A stretch of 64,000 bases of DNA from the NCBI RefSeq assembly GCF_004005495.1, contig NZ_RZYA01000022.1, forward strand, positions 1-64,000, read 5' to 3'. Below, piece by piece: positions 22,892-31,068 of this stretch. The translations under genes and the position numbers were made by a program. Numbering within the stretch: position 1 is the first letter of the stretch; each line of letters starts with the position of its first letter. This stretch comes from Streptomyces antnestii (GTDB lineage: Bacteria; Actinomycetota; Actinomycetes; Streptomycetales; Streptomycetaceae). The notes beneath the pieces were generated by a model. That model was not told the origin of the DNA. It saw nothing but the letters and a program-made list of their open reading frames with translations, and did not search any database.

Positions 22892-25357
22892 TCAGCCACC
22901 GCTCCGGTACGTCGTAGACGCCTGCTCGTACAGCCGCGTCACCTCGTCCCGCTCTGCCTCGGGCCCCCGCAGCTGCACCACGTGATAGCGCCCGCCCACG
23001 ATCATCGCGAGGTTGCGCACGTACAACTCCCGGCCCGCCGAGTCCTGCCAGGTGAACTGCCCCTCGGCCATGGTCCGTCCACCCACGTCGATCCGGCGCA
23101 TCCCGCTGGACGTCGCCCACGTCGAGTCGCGGAACGGCTGCAACTCCCGCTCCTTCTCCCGCTGATACGCCATCGGGTCGCTCCCGTACGCGGCCGTGCT
23201 GTCGCGGCCCGGGACGACGAGGAGCTCGAAGTCGCCGTGCGTGTAAAGGATCTGGCCCTGACCGTTCCGCCCCTGGCGGTTCCAGCCCTTGGCAACTGCG
23301 ACGCGGAACCCCTCGGGGTCCTTGCGGAGCGTGAAGCCCTGCGCGACCTCGGGCTGCGACGAGTCGGTCTGCGGATCGGTGGCGGACGCCGTCGGCGTGG
23401 ACCTGCCGCCCTCCGGCGCGGGCGCGCCTCCGCCGCTGGTGCCCGCATGGTCCTTGGTACCGGCACCCGGCGTGCCGCCGCTCGGTTCGGCCTTCGGCAT
23501 GAACATCACCGCGTAGGCGACCGCGGCGGCCAGGCCGAGCAGTATGAGAAGGAGCAGGGTGCGCCCCAGCGAACGGGGCTTCCCGGTACGGCGCTCCGGC
23601 TGCTGCCGCTCCCTGGCCCGCTTGTGCCGCGCGTGCCCGGGAGCGGTGGCGGGGGCGGCGGAGCGGGAGCGGCGGCGCCGGCGCACGAGCTCGCCGCGGC
23701 GGCGCACGACAGGCAGCCGGGTGGCGTCGAAGGGCGGCGCGGCCACGACGTTGGCCCCCGCCTCCGGCTCGGGCGCGGAGCGCACCAGGGACCTGAGCCA
23801 GCCCCGTAGCTCCTCGAAGTCGAGGCGCTCGGTGGGGTCCTGACGCAGCAGCGACTCGACGACAGGCCGCAGCGGCCCGCACTCCTCGGCGAACGCGGGC
23901 GGCTCGGCGCACACCATCTGGACGAGCTCGGCGGTGTTCTCCTCGGGGTACGGGGCGTGCCCCTGGACCGCGCGGAAGAGCAGCGCGCCGAGGGCCCACA
24001 GGTCGGTGGCCGGGCCGATCGGGGCGGCCAGCTGCCAGTTCTGGTGGACGGGGCCCGCCTGCTCGGGCGCCCAGCGTTCGGTCACTGGCCCGACGACGGT
24101 CATCCGCGCCTGCCGCGCGCGGTCTGCGGCGAGCGCGGTGGTGGGGCCACGGCCGGCGGCCGGCACCGCCTGCTGCTGCTCGGGGGCGGGCTCGTCCCAG
24201 GTACCGCCACCACTGCCGCCATCGCCACCGCTGCCGGGTGCCTGGGGGCGGGGCGCAGGAAGCGCGGCGGCCGTGGCGGGCTCCGTCTGCGCCAGGCCGG
24301 GCCGCCGGCCCGCCCCGTGCCAGGGCCGCCCGTCCGGGCCGCGTACGCCGTCCGGGCCTCGTACGCCGTAGGGGTCGTCGATCCGGCCGGGCGCACCGGA
24401 CTCCGGGCCGGGCCCGCGCTGGGACGGCGGCCCGGGCTGCGCATCCGTGTCCACGGCGCCGCGCGCGGCCGCCCGCGCACCCGCCCGGTACGCGGCGATC
24501 GCCCCGGCACGCGCGGCCCGTGGATCACTGGCGGCGTCGAGGGCGGCGGGCCGGGGCTGCGCGGGCGCGAAGGGGGAGGGCGTCCTGGAGGTGGGCGCGG
24601 GTAGCGCGGGGGGCACGGGGCCGGAGGGCTGTGGCGCGTGCGGCTGCTGGTGCGGGAGCGCCGGTGCCGAAGGGTGCGCGCCCCCGGACTCCGGCCCGCC
24701 CCCGGACTCCGGCCCGCCCCCGGACTCCGGCGCGGGCGCCGGGATCGGGTCGTAGCCGCACAGCGCCTCCTCCGCCGCGCCGGCCGCGAGTCCGGTCAGC
24801 ACGATCCGGCCGTCGTCGCACACGAGGACCGTGCGGGCGGTGATGTTGCGGTGGACCCAGCCGTGGGCGTGCAGCGCGCGCAGGGCGGTCAGGACGTCGG
24901 AGGCGACCTCGGCCGCCCGGTACGGGCTCAGCGGCGCCTCGGCGAGCAGCGCGGCGAGCGGCCGCGCGGAGACGACCTCGCTGACGATCCACAGCGAACC
25001 GCCCTCGGCGAACACGTCGAAGACCTGGTCGAGCCGAGGGTGGTCGGGTATCTGCGCGGCGGCCTGGGCGGCCTCGATGGCGCGGCGCACGGCGGGGTCG
25101 GCGGGCCTGCGGGTGGTCCGCGCCGCGTCCCCCCGCTCCCGCCGCCCGTGCGACTCACGCGGCACGAACCCGTCCGGCAGCCCCTCGGCGTCGAGCACCT
25201 CCGCCTCGACGACCTCGGGTAACGGCACCTGCCTGACCAGGACCTCCTGGCCGCTGTAGGTGTCGAACGCCCGTGTCTCGGCGAACTCGTACGCGTCGGC
25301 GGGCGGCAGCGGCAGGCGGTAGCGGTCGGCGAGCACGCGCCCCGCATAGTCCTCCAC
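22892..25357 (-). CDS. Pseudokinase member of the receptor-kinase cluster
   Basis: An 821-residue membrane protein with a kinase-like domain whose catalytic residues are replaced. The glycine loop is absent (YRLPLPPADAYEF), the ATP-anchoring Lys is Arg42 (VLVRQVP), HRD is His-Arg-Asn at 169-171 (HRNITARTVLV) and DFG is Thr-Gly-Leu at 188-190 (VLTGLAAG). About 220 Pro/Gly/Ala-rich residues are inserted in the activation region before ATDLWALGALLFRAVQG. A transmembrane helix and an outer domain starting DPEGFRVAVAKGWNRQ follow. The GTG at 25357 is chosen for GGGGGA 6 nt upstream. It is placed between active kinases 3 and 5, so it may be a scaffold or sensor partner. Confidence 0.88.
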   Translation of the reverse strand: MEDYAGRVLADRYRLPLPPADAYEFAETRAFDTYSGQEVLVRQVPLPEVVEAEVLDAEGLPDGFVPRESHGRRERGDAARTTRRPADPAVRRAIEAAQAAAQIPDHPRLDQVFDVFAEGGSLWIVSEVVSARPLAALLAEAPLSPYRAAEVASDVLTALRALHAHGWVHRNITARTVLVCDDGRIVLTGLAAGAAEEALCGYDPIPAPAPESGGGPESGGGPESGGAHPSAPALPHQQPHAPQPSGPVPPALPAPTSRTPSPFAPAQPRPAALDAASDPRAARAGAIAAYRAGARAAARGAVDTDAQPGPPSQRGPGPESGAPGRIDDPYGVRGPDGVRGPDGRPWHGAGRRPGLAQTEPATAAALPAPRPQAPGSGGDGGSGGGTWDEPAPEQQQAVPAAGRGPTTALAADRARQARMTVVGPVTERWAPEQAGPVHQNWQLAAPIGPATDLWALGALLFRAVQGHAPYPEENTAELVQMVCAEPPAFAEECGPLRPVVESLLRQDPTERLDFEELRGWLRSLVRSAPEPEAGANVVAAPPFDATRLPVVRRRGELVRRRRRSRSAAPATAPGHARHKRARERQQPERRTGKPRSLGRTLLLLILLGLAAAVAYAVMFMPKAEPSGGTPGAGTKDHAGTSGGGAPAPEGGRSTPTASATDPQTDSSQPEVAQGFTLRKDPEGFRVAVAKGWNRQGRNGQGQILYTHGDFELLVVPGRDSTAAYGSDPMAYQREKERELQPFRDSTWATSSGMRRIDVGGRTMAEGQFTWQDSAGRELYVRNLAMIVGGRYHVVQLRGPEAERDEVTRLYEQASTTYRSGG

Positions 25358-25486
25358 GACGCGTCCCCCTGTCCGCCCGGTGGTCAATTCCGTTCGTTTT
25401 ACGCCCTGTTGTGCGCAGTGAGGCGCACCGATGCGGCTGCGCACGGTCCGCAAGCACTCACGATACGTGCCGGACCGCTTTCCGGC

Positions 25487-27601
25487 TCAGGACTTGGGCT
25501 TGAACGTCTTGGTGAACGTCTGCCAGGTGTCCTTGCGCTGCGCACCGCCCCAGTCGGCGGCCTTGGCCGTGTACATCAGGCCGTAGCCGAGCCCGCTGTT
25601 GACGACGAACCCGCGGTCTATCGACCGGTACTTGGTGCCCCCGTCGACGTACGTGAACTCCCAGTCGGCGGTGTTCCAGCCACGGAAGTCGACGGCCTCT
25701 ATGCGTATGCGGTCGTACTGGGCGCGGACCATGTAGTGCTCCTGGTTGCGCCAGTCCTGGACCGGGTTCGACTTGGGCGTCGTCGTCCAGCCGACGAGCA
25801 GCTTCTGCCCGTCCGGACCGGTGAAGCGCGCGCCGACCCGATCCGACGAGACGTACTTCCAGCCCTTCGGGAGCCCGATGGAGAAGCCCTGGTCGTGCTT
25901 GTACGTCGACGCGGCGCCGCCGCCCGGGAGTCCGCCGTCGCCTCCGGGCCCGCCCGGTGAAGCGCCCTGGCCGGGGTCGTCGCCCTTGCCGGTGTCCGAG
26001 CCGGAGCCCTTGCCCTTGTCGGAGCCCTTGCCGCCGTCCTGACCGGTATCGCTGCCGCTGCCGCTGCCCGATCCGCTGCCCTTGTCCTTGGCGCCGCCAC
26101 CGCTGCCGCTGCTGCCGCCGCCTCCGGTGGCTCCCGCGGAGGCGGCCTTGTCGCCGCCCTTGGCGGACCCGCCGTCGTCACCGCCGCCGAGGGAGATGCC
26201 GAGGATCGTGCCGATCACGGCGAGCGCGACGAGGACAGCGACGATCACGAGGCTGCGGCGCGGGACCACGTCGGTGAGCGAGGCCCTGGTGGTGGTCGTG
26301 GCGGAGCTCGCGGCCGCACTCGGGGGCCCGGCGGGCTGCGCCGGAACGACCGGACCGTCCTGCCCGGATCCCGTCCCGCTGTCGCCGCCGCTCGTGCCGG
26401 ACGTGCCTGCCGCCGTCGCGGCGGTGGCCGCGGCGGCCGCCTTCCGCACCGAACGCAGCGCCCCGCGCAGCCTCTCGGCGGCCTCCTCGCCCTTCTTCCC
26501 GACACCGGCGGCCACTCCCGCACTCGCGGAAGCGACCTCGGAACCAGAACCGGAAGCCGAGCCGGAACCGGAAGCCGAGGCCGCGGCGGCCCCCGCCCCC
26601 GAACTCCCCTTCCCGAAGCGCACCTTGGGTGCCTTGGGCGCCTTAGGTTCCTTGGGCGCCTTCGGCTCCTTGGACGCCTGCGGAGGAATGGGCGGCAGCG
26701 GCACGACCTTCGTCGCGTCGACCGGCTCCGGTTCCTCCTTCTTGGGCTCGGGCGCGTGCAGGACGTCGTTGAGCAGCGCCCGCGCCCCGGCGTCGTCGAG
26801 CCGCTGCTCCGGGTCCTTGGCGAGCAGCCCGTAGATGACCTTCTCCAGCGGCCCCGCGTTCTTCGGCGGGTCGACCGGCTCGGTCATGACGGCCGTCAGG
26901 GTCGCGATCGCGGACCCCTTGTCGTACGGAGGCACGCCCTCCACCGACGCGTACAGCAGTCCGCCGAGGGACCACATGTCGGCGGCGGGGCCGGGCTTGT
27001 GCCCGCGCGCCCGCTCGGGCGAGATGTACGAGGGCGCGCCGACGAGCATGCCGGTGGACGTGATCGAGGGGTCGCCCTCGACCTGGGCGATGCCGAAGTC
27101 CGTCAGGACGACGCGGCCGTCCTCGGCGATCAGCACGTTCGACGGCTTCACGTCGCGGTGCAGGATGCCCTCGCGGTGCGCGGCGCGCAGCACGTCGAGG
27201 ATCGCGAGCCCGACCTCGGCGGCGCGGCGAGGCGTGAGGAGACCGTCCTCGCGGATCTGCTCCGCGAGGGACTTGCCCTCGACGAGTTCCATCACGATCC
27301 AGGGCCGGTCGTCCTCGTCGACCACGTCGTAGACGGTCACGGCGCTGTTGTTCCGGATCCGCGCGATCGCCTTCGCCTCACGCAACGTACGCGTGATCAG
27401 GCGACGCTTCTCCTCGTCGTCGATGCTCGACGGGAACCGCAGCTCCTTGACGGCGACCGTCCGGCCGAGCGTCTCGTCCTTCGCCCGCCACACGGTGCCC
27501 ATGCCGCCGCGGCCGAGGACCTCTCCCAGCCGGTAGCGACCGGCGAGGAGACGTGCACTCTTGTCCTGACGAGCTGTGCCCGCCTGCTCCGCCTCCGACA
27601 T
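25487..27601 (-). CDS. Receptor-like Ser/Thr protein kinase 5
   Basis: A 704-residue membrane kinase, the promoter-proximal gene of the cluster. Catalytic motifs are complete (YRLGEVLGRGGMGTVW, VAVKEL, LHRDVKPSNV, LTDFGIAQ, GAPSYISPE). The juxtamembrane part has Lys/Pro repeats (KEPKAPKEPKAPKAPK) and Ser/Gly runs. The transmembrane helix is LVIVAVLVALAVIGTILGI, followed by a long Gly/Ser/Lys stalk and an outer domain starting HDQGFSIGLPKGWKYV. The ATG at 27601 has AGGGGA before it; an ATG 15 nt upstream is less well placed. 129 nt separate it from the pseudokinase gene. Confidence 0.92.
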   Translation of the reverse strand: MSEAEQAGTARQDKSARLLAGRYRLGEVLGRGGMGTVWRAKDETLGRTVAVKELRFPSSIDDEEKRRLITRTLREAKAIARIRNNSAVTVYDVVDEDDRPWIVMELVEGKSLAEQIREDGLLTPRRAAEVGLAILDVLRAAHREGILHRDVKPSNVLIAEDGRVVLTDFGIAQVEGDPSITSTGMLVGAPSYISPERARGHKPGPAADMWSLGGLLYASVEGVPPYDKGSAIATLTAVMTEPVDPPKNAGPLEKVIYGLLAKDPEQRLDDAGARALLNDVLHAPEPKKEEPEPVDATKVVPLPPIPPQASKEPKAPKEPKAPKAPKVRFGKGSSGAGAAAASASGSGSASGSGSEVASASAGVAAGVGKKGEEAAERLRGALRSVRKAAAAATAATAAGTSGTSGGDSGTGSGQDGPVVPAQPAGPPSAAASSATTTTRASLTDVVPRRSLVIVAVLVALAVIGTILGISLGGGDDGGSAKGGDKAASAGATGGGGSSGSGGGAKDKGSGSGSGSGSDTGQDGGKGSDKGKGSGSDTGKGDDPGQGASPGGPGGDGGLPGGGAASTYKHDQGFSIGLPKGWKYVSSDRVGARFTGPDGQKLLVGWTTTPKSNPVQDWRNQEHYMVRAQYDRIRIEAVDFRGWNTADWEFTYVDGGTKYRSIDRGFVVNSGLGYGLMYTAKAADWGGAQRKDTWQTFTKTFKPKS

Positions 27602-27715
27602 GCGTCCCCTCTGCAACCCGCCCTGACAGAGCCTTCATTGTCCCTCACCCGGGGACCGCTCCTCGCCCAGGGTCGACCGTCCCGCATGATGGACCGCACA
27701 CATGGAGGGACCGTC

Positions 27716-28798
27716 ATGCCCGTACGCCGGACACTCCTGGCGATTCCCCTGGCAGTAGCCCTGTTCTGCATGTTTTCGGGCACTTCCGCGTCGTTGACGG
27801 CCTCGTCGGCACCGTCACCCCCGTCAGCGCGGCCGGAGCCGTCCACGGATGCCACTCTCCCCTTGCTGGTCACCGAGGGCAAGGCCCCCGCCGCCGCGCT
27901 GCTCGCCCGCGAGGGCGCGAGGACACGCTTCGCGCGCACCGGTCCGACGGTCCGCCGCTCCGACCACTTCCGGGCGGGCAGCATCACGAAGACGTTCATC
28001 GCGACCGTCGTCCTGCAACTCGCCGCCGAACACCGCCTCCGCCTCTCCGACACGGTGGACCAGCACCTCCCCGGCCTGCTCGGCCGCCCCTCGGTCTCCC
28101 TCCGCTCGCTCCTCACCCACACCAGCGGCCTGCCCGACTTCACGACCCGCACGCACGGCACGACCGCGGTGTCCGCCCTGGCCGCCGTACGCCTGGCCCA
28201 GGCGATGCCGTCCACCGCCCCCGGCCACTGGTCGTACTCGAACACCAACTACGTCGTACTCGGCATGGTCGTCGCCCAGGTCACGGGCCACTCGTACGCG
28301 ACCGAGGCGCGCCGCCGCATCATCGAACCGCTCGGCCTCACCGGCACGTCGTTCCCCGGAAGCCGCCCCACGCTGCCCACCCCGCACGGCCGCGCGTACG
28401 ACGCCACCGGCCGGGACGTGACGACCCTCGACCCCCGCGTGGCCGGCGCCGCGGGCGAACTGGTCACGACCCTGACCGACCTGAACCTCTTCTACACGGC
28501 CCTCCTCTCGGGCCACCTCCTCCCCCCGGCCCCACTCCGCACGATGCTCAACACGCGTACGGCGCAAGGCCACTACGGCATGGGCCTCTACCCCACGAGG
28601 CTCTCCTGCGGAACGACGGTCTGGGGCCACGACGGCCGCATCGCGGGAAGCTACGTCCGCACAGCGGCAACAAGATCAGGCACCCACGTCCTGACGTTCC
28701 GCACGAACACGGACACGATCACCCACGCCGCAACCCTGGAACGCCGAATCCTGACAACGGAGTTCTGCCCACCCCCTCCCAGCTCGTCCGGCGCTTGA
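27716..28798 (+). CDS. Secreted serine hydrolase (beta-lactamase/DD-peptidase fold)
   Basis: A 360-residue exported class C beta-lactamase/D-Ala-D-Ala carboxypeptidase-like protein. A signal peptide (MPVRRTLLAIPLAVALFC...) is followed by the three active-site motifs: SITK (SxxK, nucleophile Ser), YSNTNY (YxN) and HDGRIAGS (HxG). The ATG at 27716 has GGAGGGA 5 nt upstream. The open frame reaches much further 5' but runs antisense to the kinase gene and is not coding. The last codons and the TGA stop lie inside a CCGGCGCTTGAGGAC interspersed repeat, so the extreme C-terminus (SSGA) is repeat-encoded. Confidence 0.9.
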   Translation: MPVRRTLLAIPLAVALFCMFSGTSASLTASSAPSPPSARPEPSTDATLPLLVTEGKAPAAALLAREGARTRFARTGPTVRRSDHFRAGSITKTFIATVVLQLAAEHRLRLSDTVDQHLPGLLGRPSVSLRSLLTHTSGLPDFTTRTHGTTAVSALAAVRLAQAMPSTAPGHWSYSNTNYVVLGMVVAQVTGHSYATEARRRIIEPLGLTGTSFPGSRPTLPTPHGRAYDATGRDVTTLDPRVAGAAGELVTTLTDLNLFYTALLSGHLLPPAPLRTMLNTRTAQGHYGMGLYPTRLSCGTTVWGHDGRIAGSYVRTAATRSGTHVLTFRTNTDTITHAATLERRILTTEFCPPPPSSSGA

Positions 28799-28991
28799 GG
28801 ACACCCACCCATCAGCCCGCCCGTCCGACCTCCGAGGCCGAGCCCACCCATCAGCCCGCCCGTCCGACATCCGAGGCCGAGCCCACCCCTCAGCCCGTCC
28901 GGCGCTTGAGGACACCCACCCCTCAGCCCGCCCGTCCGGCACTCGAGGCCGAGCCCACCTCCCAGCCCGTCCGGCGTTTGAGGACGAGCCC
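28785..28991. repeat. Cluster of Streptomyces CCGTCCGGCG-TTGAGGAC interspersed repeats
   Basis: Full copies of YCCGTCCGGCGYTTGAGGAC lie at about 28785-28803, 28896-28914 and 28965-28984. Between them are degenerate copies with the spacer CGAGGCCGAGCCCACC repeated three times. The first copy contains the stop codon of the serine hydrolase. A GC-rich hairpin (GGGGGCACAGCCCCC, about 29013-29027) follows. I recognise this family from intergenic regions of other Streptomyces. Confidence 0.75.
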
Positions 28992-29067
28992 TTAAGGCGA
29001 AAGGGGGGCCCGGGGGCACAGCCCCCGGATAGCAACCCCGGCCCACCCAATCCTCCCCGCACACACA

Positions 29068-30774
29068 TCAACGCGGCACAATATCCGGCGCCCCCAACCG
29101 CGCCGCATCGGCCGAGAGGTCATCCGGCTGACGCTGAGACTCCCGCTCCGCCTCCACCCGCTTCTCGTAGTGCTCCACCTCCCGCTCGATCTGGTCCTTG
29201 TCCCAGCCGAGGACCGGAGCCATCAGCTCCGCCGCCTCCCGCGCACACCGCGTCCCCCGGTCGAACGTCTCGATCGAGATCCGCGTACGCCGCGTCAGGA
29301 CGTCATCGAGATGCCGCGCCCCCTCGTGCGAGGCGGCGTACACGACCTCGGCCCGCAGATAGTCGTCGGCGCCGGTGAGGGGCGCCCCGAGCCCGGGATC
29401 GGCCGCGACCAGGTCGAGCACCTCCTCGGCCAACGACCCGTACCGGTTGAGCAGATGCTCCACCCGCACGACATGGAGCCCGGTCCGCGCGGCGATCCGC
29501 GCCCGCGCGTTCCACAGCGCGTGATAGCCCTCGGCCCCGATCAGCGGGACGTCCTCGGTGACACATTCGGCGACCCGTTGGTCGAGCCCGTGCACCGCCT
29601 CGTCGACCGCGTCCTTGGCCATCACCCGGTACGTCGTGTACTTGCCGCCCGCGACGACCACGAGCCCGGGCACGGGGTGCGCGACGGTGTGCTCGCGCGA
29701 CAGCTTGCTCGTGGCGTCCGACTCGCCGGCGAGCAGGGGCCGCAGGCCCGCGTAGACCCCCTCCACGTCGTCACGCGTGAGCGGCACCGCGAGCACCGAG
29801 TTCACATGCTCCAGCAGATAGTCGATGTCGGCGCTGGAGGCCGCCGGGTGCGCCTTGTCGAGGTCCCATTCGGTGTCCGTGGTGCCCACGATCCAGTGCC
29901 GCCCCCACGGGATCACGAACAGGACGCTCTTCTCGGTGCGCAGGATGAGCCCGGTCGTCGAGTTGATCCGGTCCTTGGGCACGACGAGGTGGATGCCCTT
30001 GGACGCCCGTACGTGGAACTGCCCCCGCTCGCCGACCATCGCCTGGGTGTCGTCCGTCCACACGCCCGTCGCGTTCACGACCTGGCGGGCGCGGATCTCG
30101 TACTCCCCGCCGCTCTCGACGTCCACGACCCGGGCGCCGACGACCCGCTCGCCCTCCCGCAGGAAGCCCGTCACCCGCGCCCTGTTGGCGACCTTGGCGC
30201 CGTACTTCGCGGCCGTCCGCACCAGCGTCGCCACATAGCGCGCGTCGTCCATCTGCGCGTCGTAGTACTGCAGCGCGCCCACGAGGGCGTCCTTCCTGAG
30301 CGCGGGGGCGACGCGCAGCGCATGGCGCCGGCTCAGGTGGCGGTGCATGGGCAGGCCGCGCCCGTGCCCGCGCGCCATCGACATCGCGTCGTAGAGGGCG
30401 ACGCCCGAGCCCGCGTAGAGCCGCTCCCAGCCCTTGTGCTGCAGGGGGTACAGGAACGGGACCGGCTTCACGAGATGCGGGGCGAGCCGCTCCAGGAGCA
30501 GCCCACGCTCCTTCAACGCCTCGCGCACCAGCGCGAAATCGAGCATCTCCAGGTACCGGAGCCCGCCATGGATCAGCTTGCTCGACCTGCTCGACGTGCC
30601 GGAGGCCCAGTCCCGCGCCTCGACCAGACCGGTGGACAGGCCCCGGGTCGCGGCGTCGAGCGCGGTGCCCGCCCCGACCACCCCCGCGCCCACGACCAGG
30701 ATGTCCAGCTCCCGCTCGGCCATGGCCGCGAGCGCCTCGGCACGCTCCGCCGGTCCCAGTGTCGCTGTCCTCAC
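29068..30774 (-). CDS. glpD: Glycerol-3-phosphate dehydrogenase (FAD)
   Basis: A 568-residue membrane-associated flavoenzyme that oxidises sn-glycerol 3-phosphate to dihydroxyacetone phosphate and feeds electrons to the quinone pool. The dinucleotide fold ILVVGAGVVGAGTALDAATRG, the family stretch SSRSSKLIHGGLRYLE and the C-terminal domain (from about residue 420) are present. GTG 30774 is preferred to the longer frame because GGAGG lies 7 nt upstream. No glpF or glpK gene adjoins it. Its upstream region, shared with the gene at 31069, contains two DnaA boxes. Confidence 0.95.
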   Translation of the reverse strand: MRTATLGPAERAEALAAMAERELDILVVGAGVVGAGTALDAATRGLSTGLVEARDWASGTSSRSSKLIHGGLRYLEMLDFALVREALKERGLLLERLAPHLVKPVPFLYPLQHKGWERLYAGSGVALYDAMSMARGHGRGLPMHRHLSRRHALRVAPALRKDALVGALQYYDAQMDDARYVATLVRTAAKYGAKVANRARVTGFLREGERVVGARVVDVESGGEYEIRARQVVNATGVWTDDTQAMVGERGQFHVRASKGIHLVVPKDRINSTTGLILRTEKSVLFVIPWGRHWIVGTTDTEWDLDKAHPAASSADIDYLLEHVNSVLAVPLTRDDVEGVYAGLRPLLAGESDATSKLSREHTVAHPVPGLVVVAGGKYTTYRVMAKDAVDEAVHGLDQRVAECVTEDVPLIGAEGYHALWNARARIAARTGLHVVRVEHLLNRYGSLAEEVLDLVAADPGLGAPLTGADDYLRAEVVYAASHEGARHLDDVLTRRTRISIETFDRGTRCAREAAELMAPVLGWDKDQIEREVEHYEKRVEAERESQRQPDDLSADAARLGAPDIVPR

Positions 30775-30923
30775 TGCTACCTCCTGCTGTCGGTCAGTCG
30801 GCGTCGATCCAGTCGGTCCAGTCGCTCCCGCCGGCGTCACCTGTCGGATGTGCCCCGGCTCTCCTCGCCCATGACCCGATTCTGACCGCCGTGCCGGACT
30901 TCAGCCACCACGCACTCACGGCC

Positions 30924-30932
30924 TGTGGACAA
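30924..30932 (-). promoter_or_regulatory. DnaA box (TTGTCCACA, minus strand)
   Basis: TGTGGACAA on the plus strand is a perfect copy of the preferred Streptomyces DnaA box TTGTCCACA in reverse orientation. It lies 150 nt upstream of the glpD start. Confidence 0.55.
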
Positions 30933-31008
30933 CACTCCCGGATTCCCGGCGCCGCAATGCCGCAGAACGGTCATATTTACTCCTAACCTGACATTGCGCT
31001 CGTCCAGT

Positions 31009-31017
31009 TTGTCCACA
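31009..31017 (+). promoter_or_regulatory. DnaA box (TTGTCCACA, plus strand)
   Basis: A second perfect TTGTCCACA, facing the first across 76 nt; the flanking bases extend the inverted match to CCTGTGGACAA/TTGTCCACAGG. It lies 52 nt upstream of the ATG at 31069. Confidence 0.55.
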
Positions 31018-31068
31018 GGGCTTGCGCTCTCCTCCCGCTCCGGCTATTGGGAAGGACGGCCCACCTCC

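Noticed and set aside
26756..27715. Long N-terminal extension of the serine hydrolase
   Set aside because: Antisense to kinase 5; a signal peptide and ribosome-binding site mark the true start at 27716.
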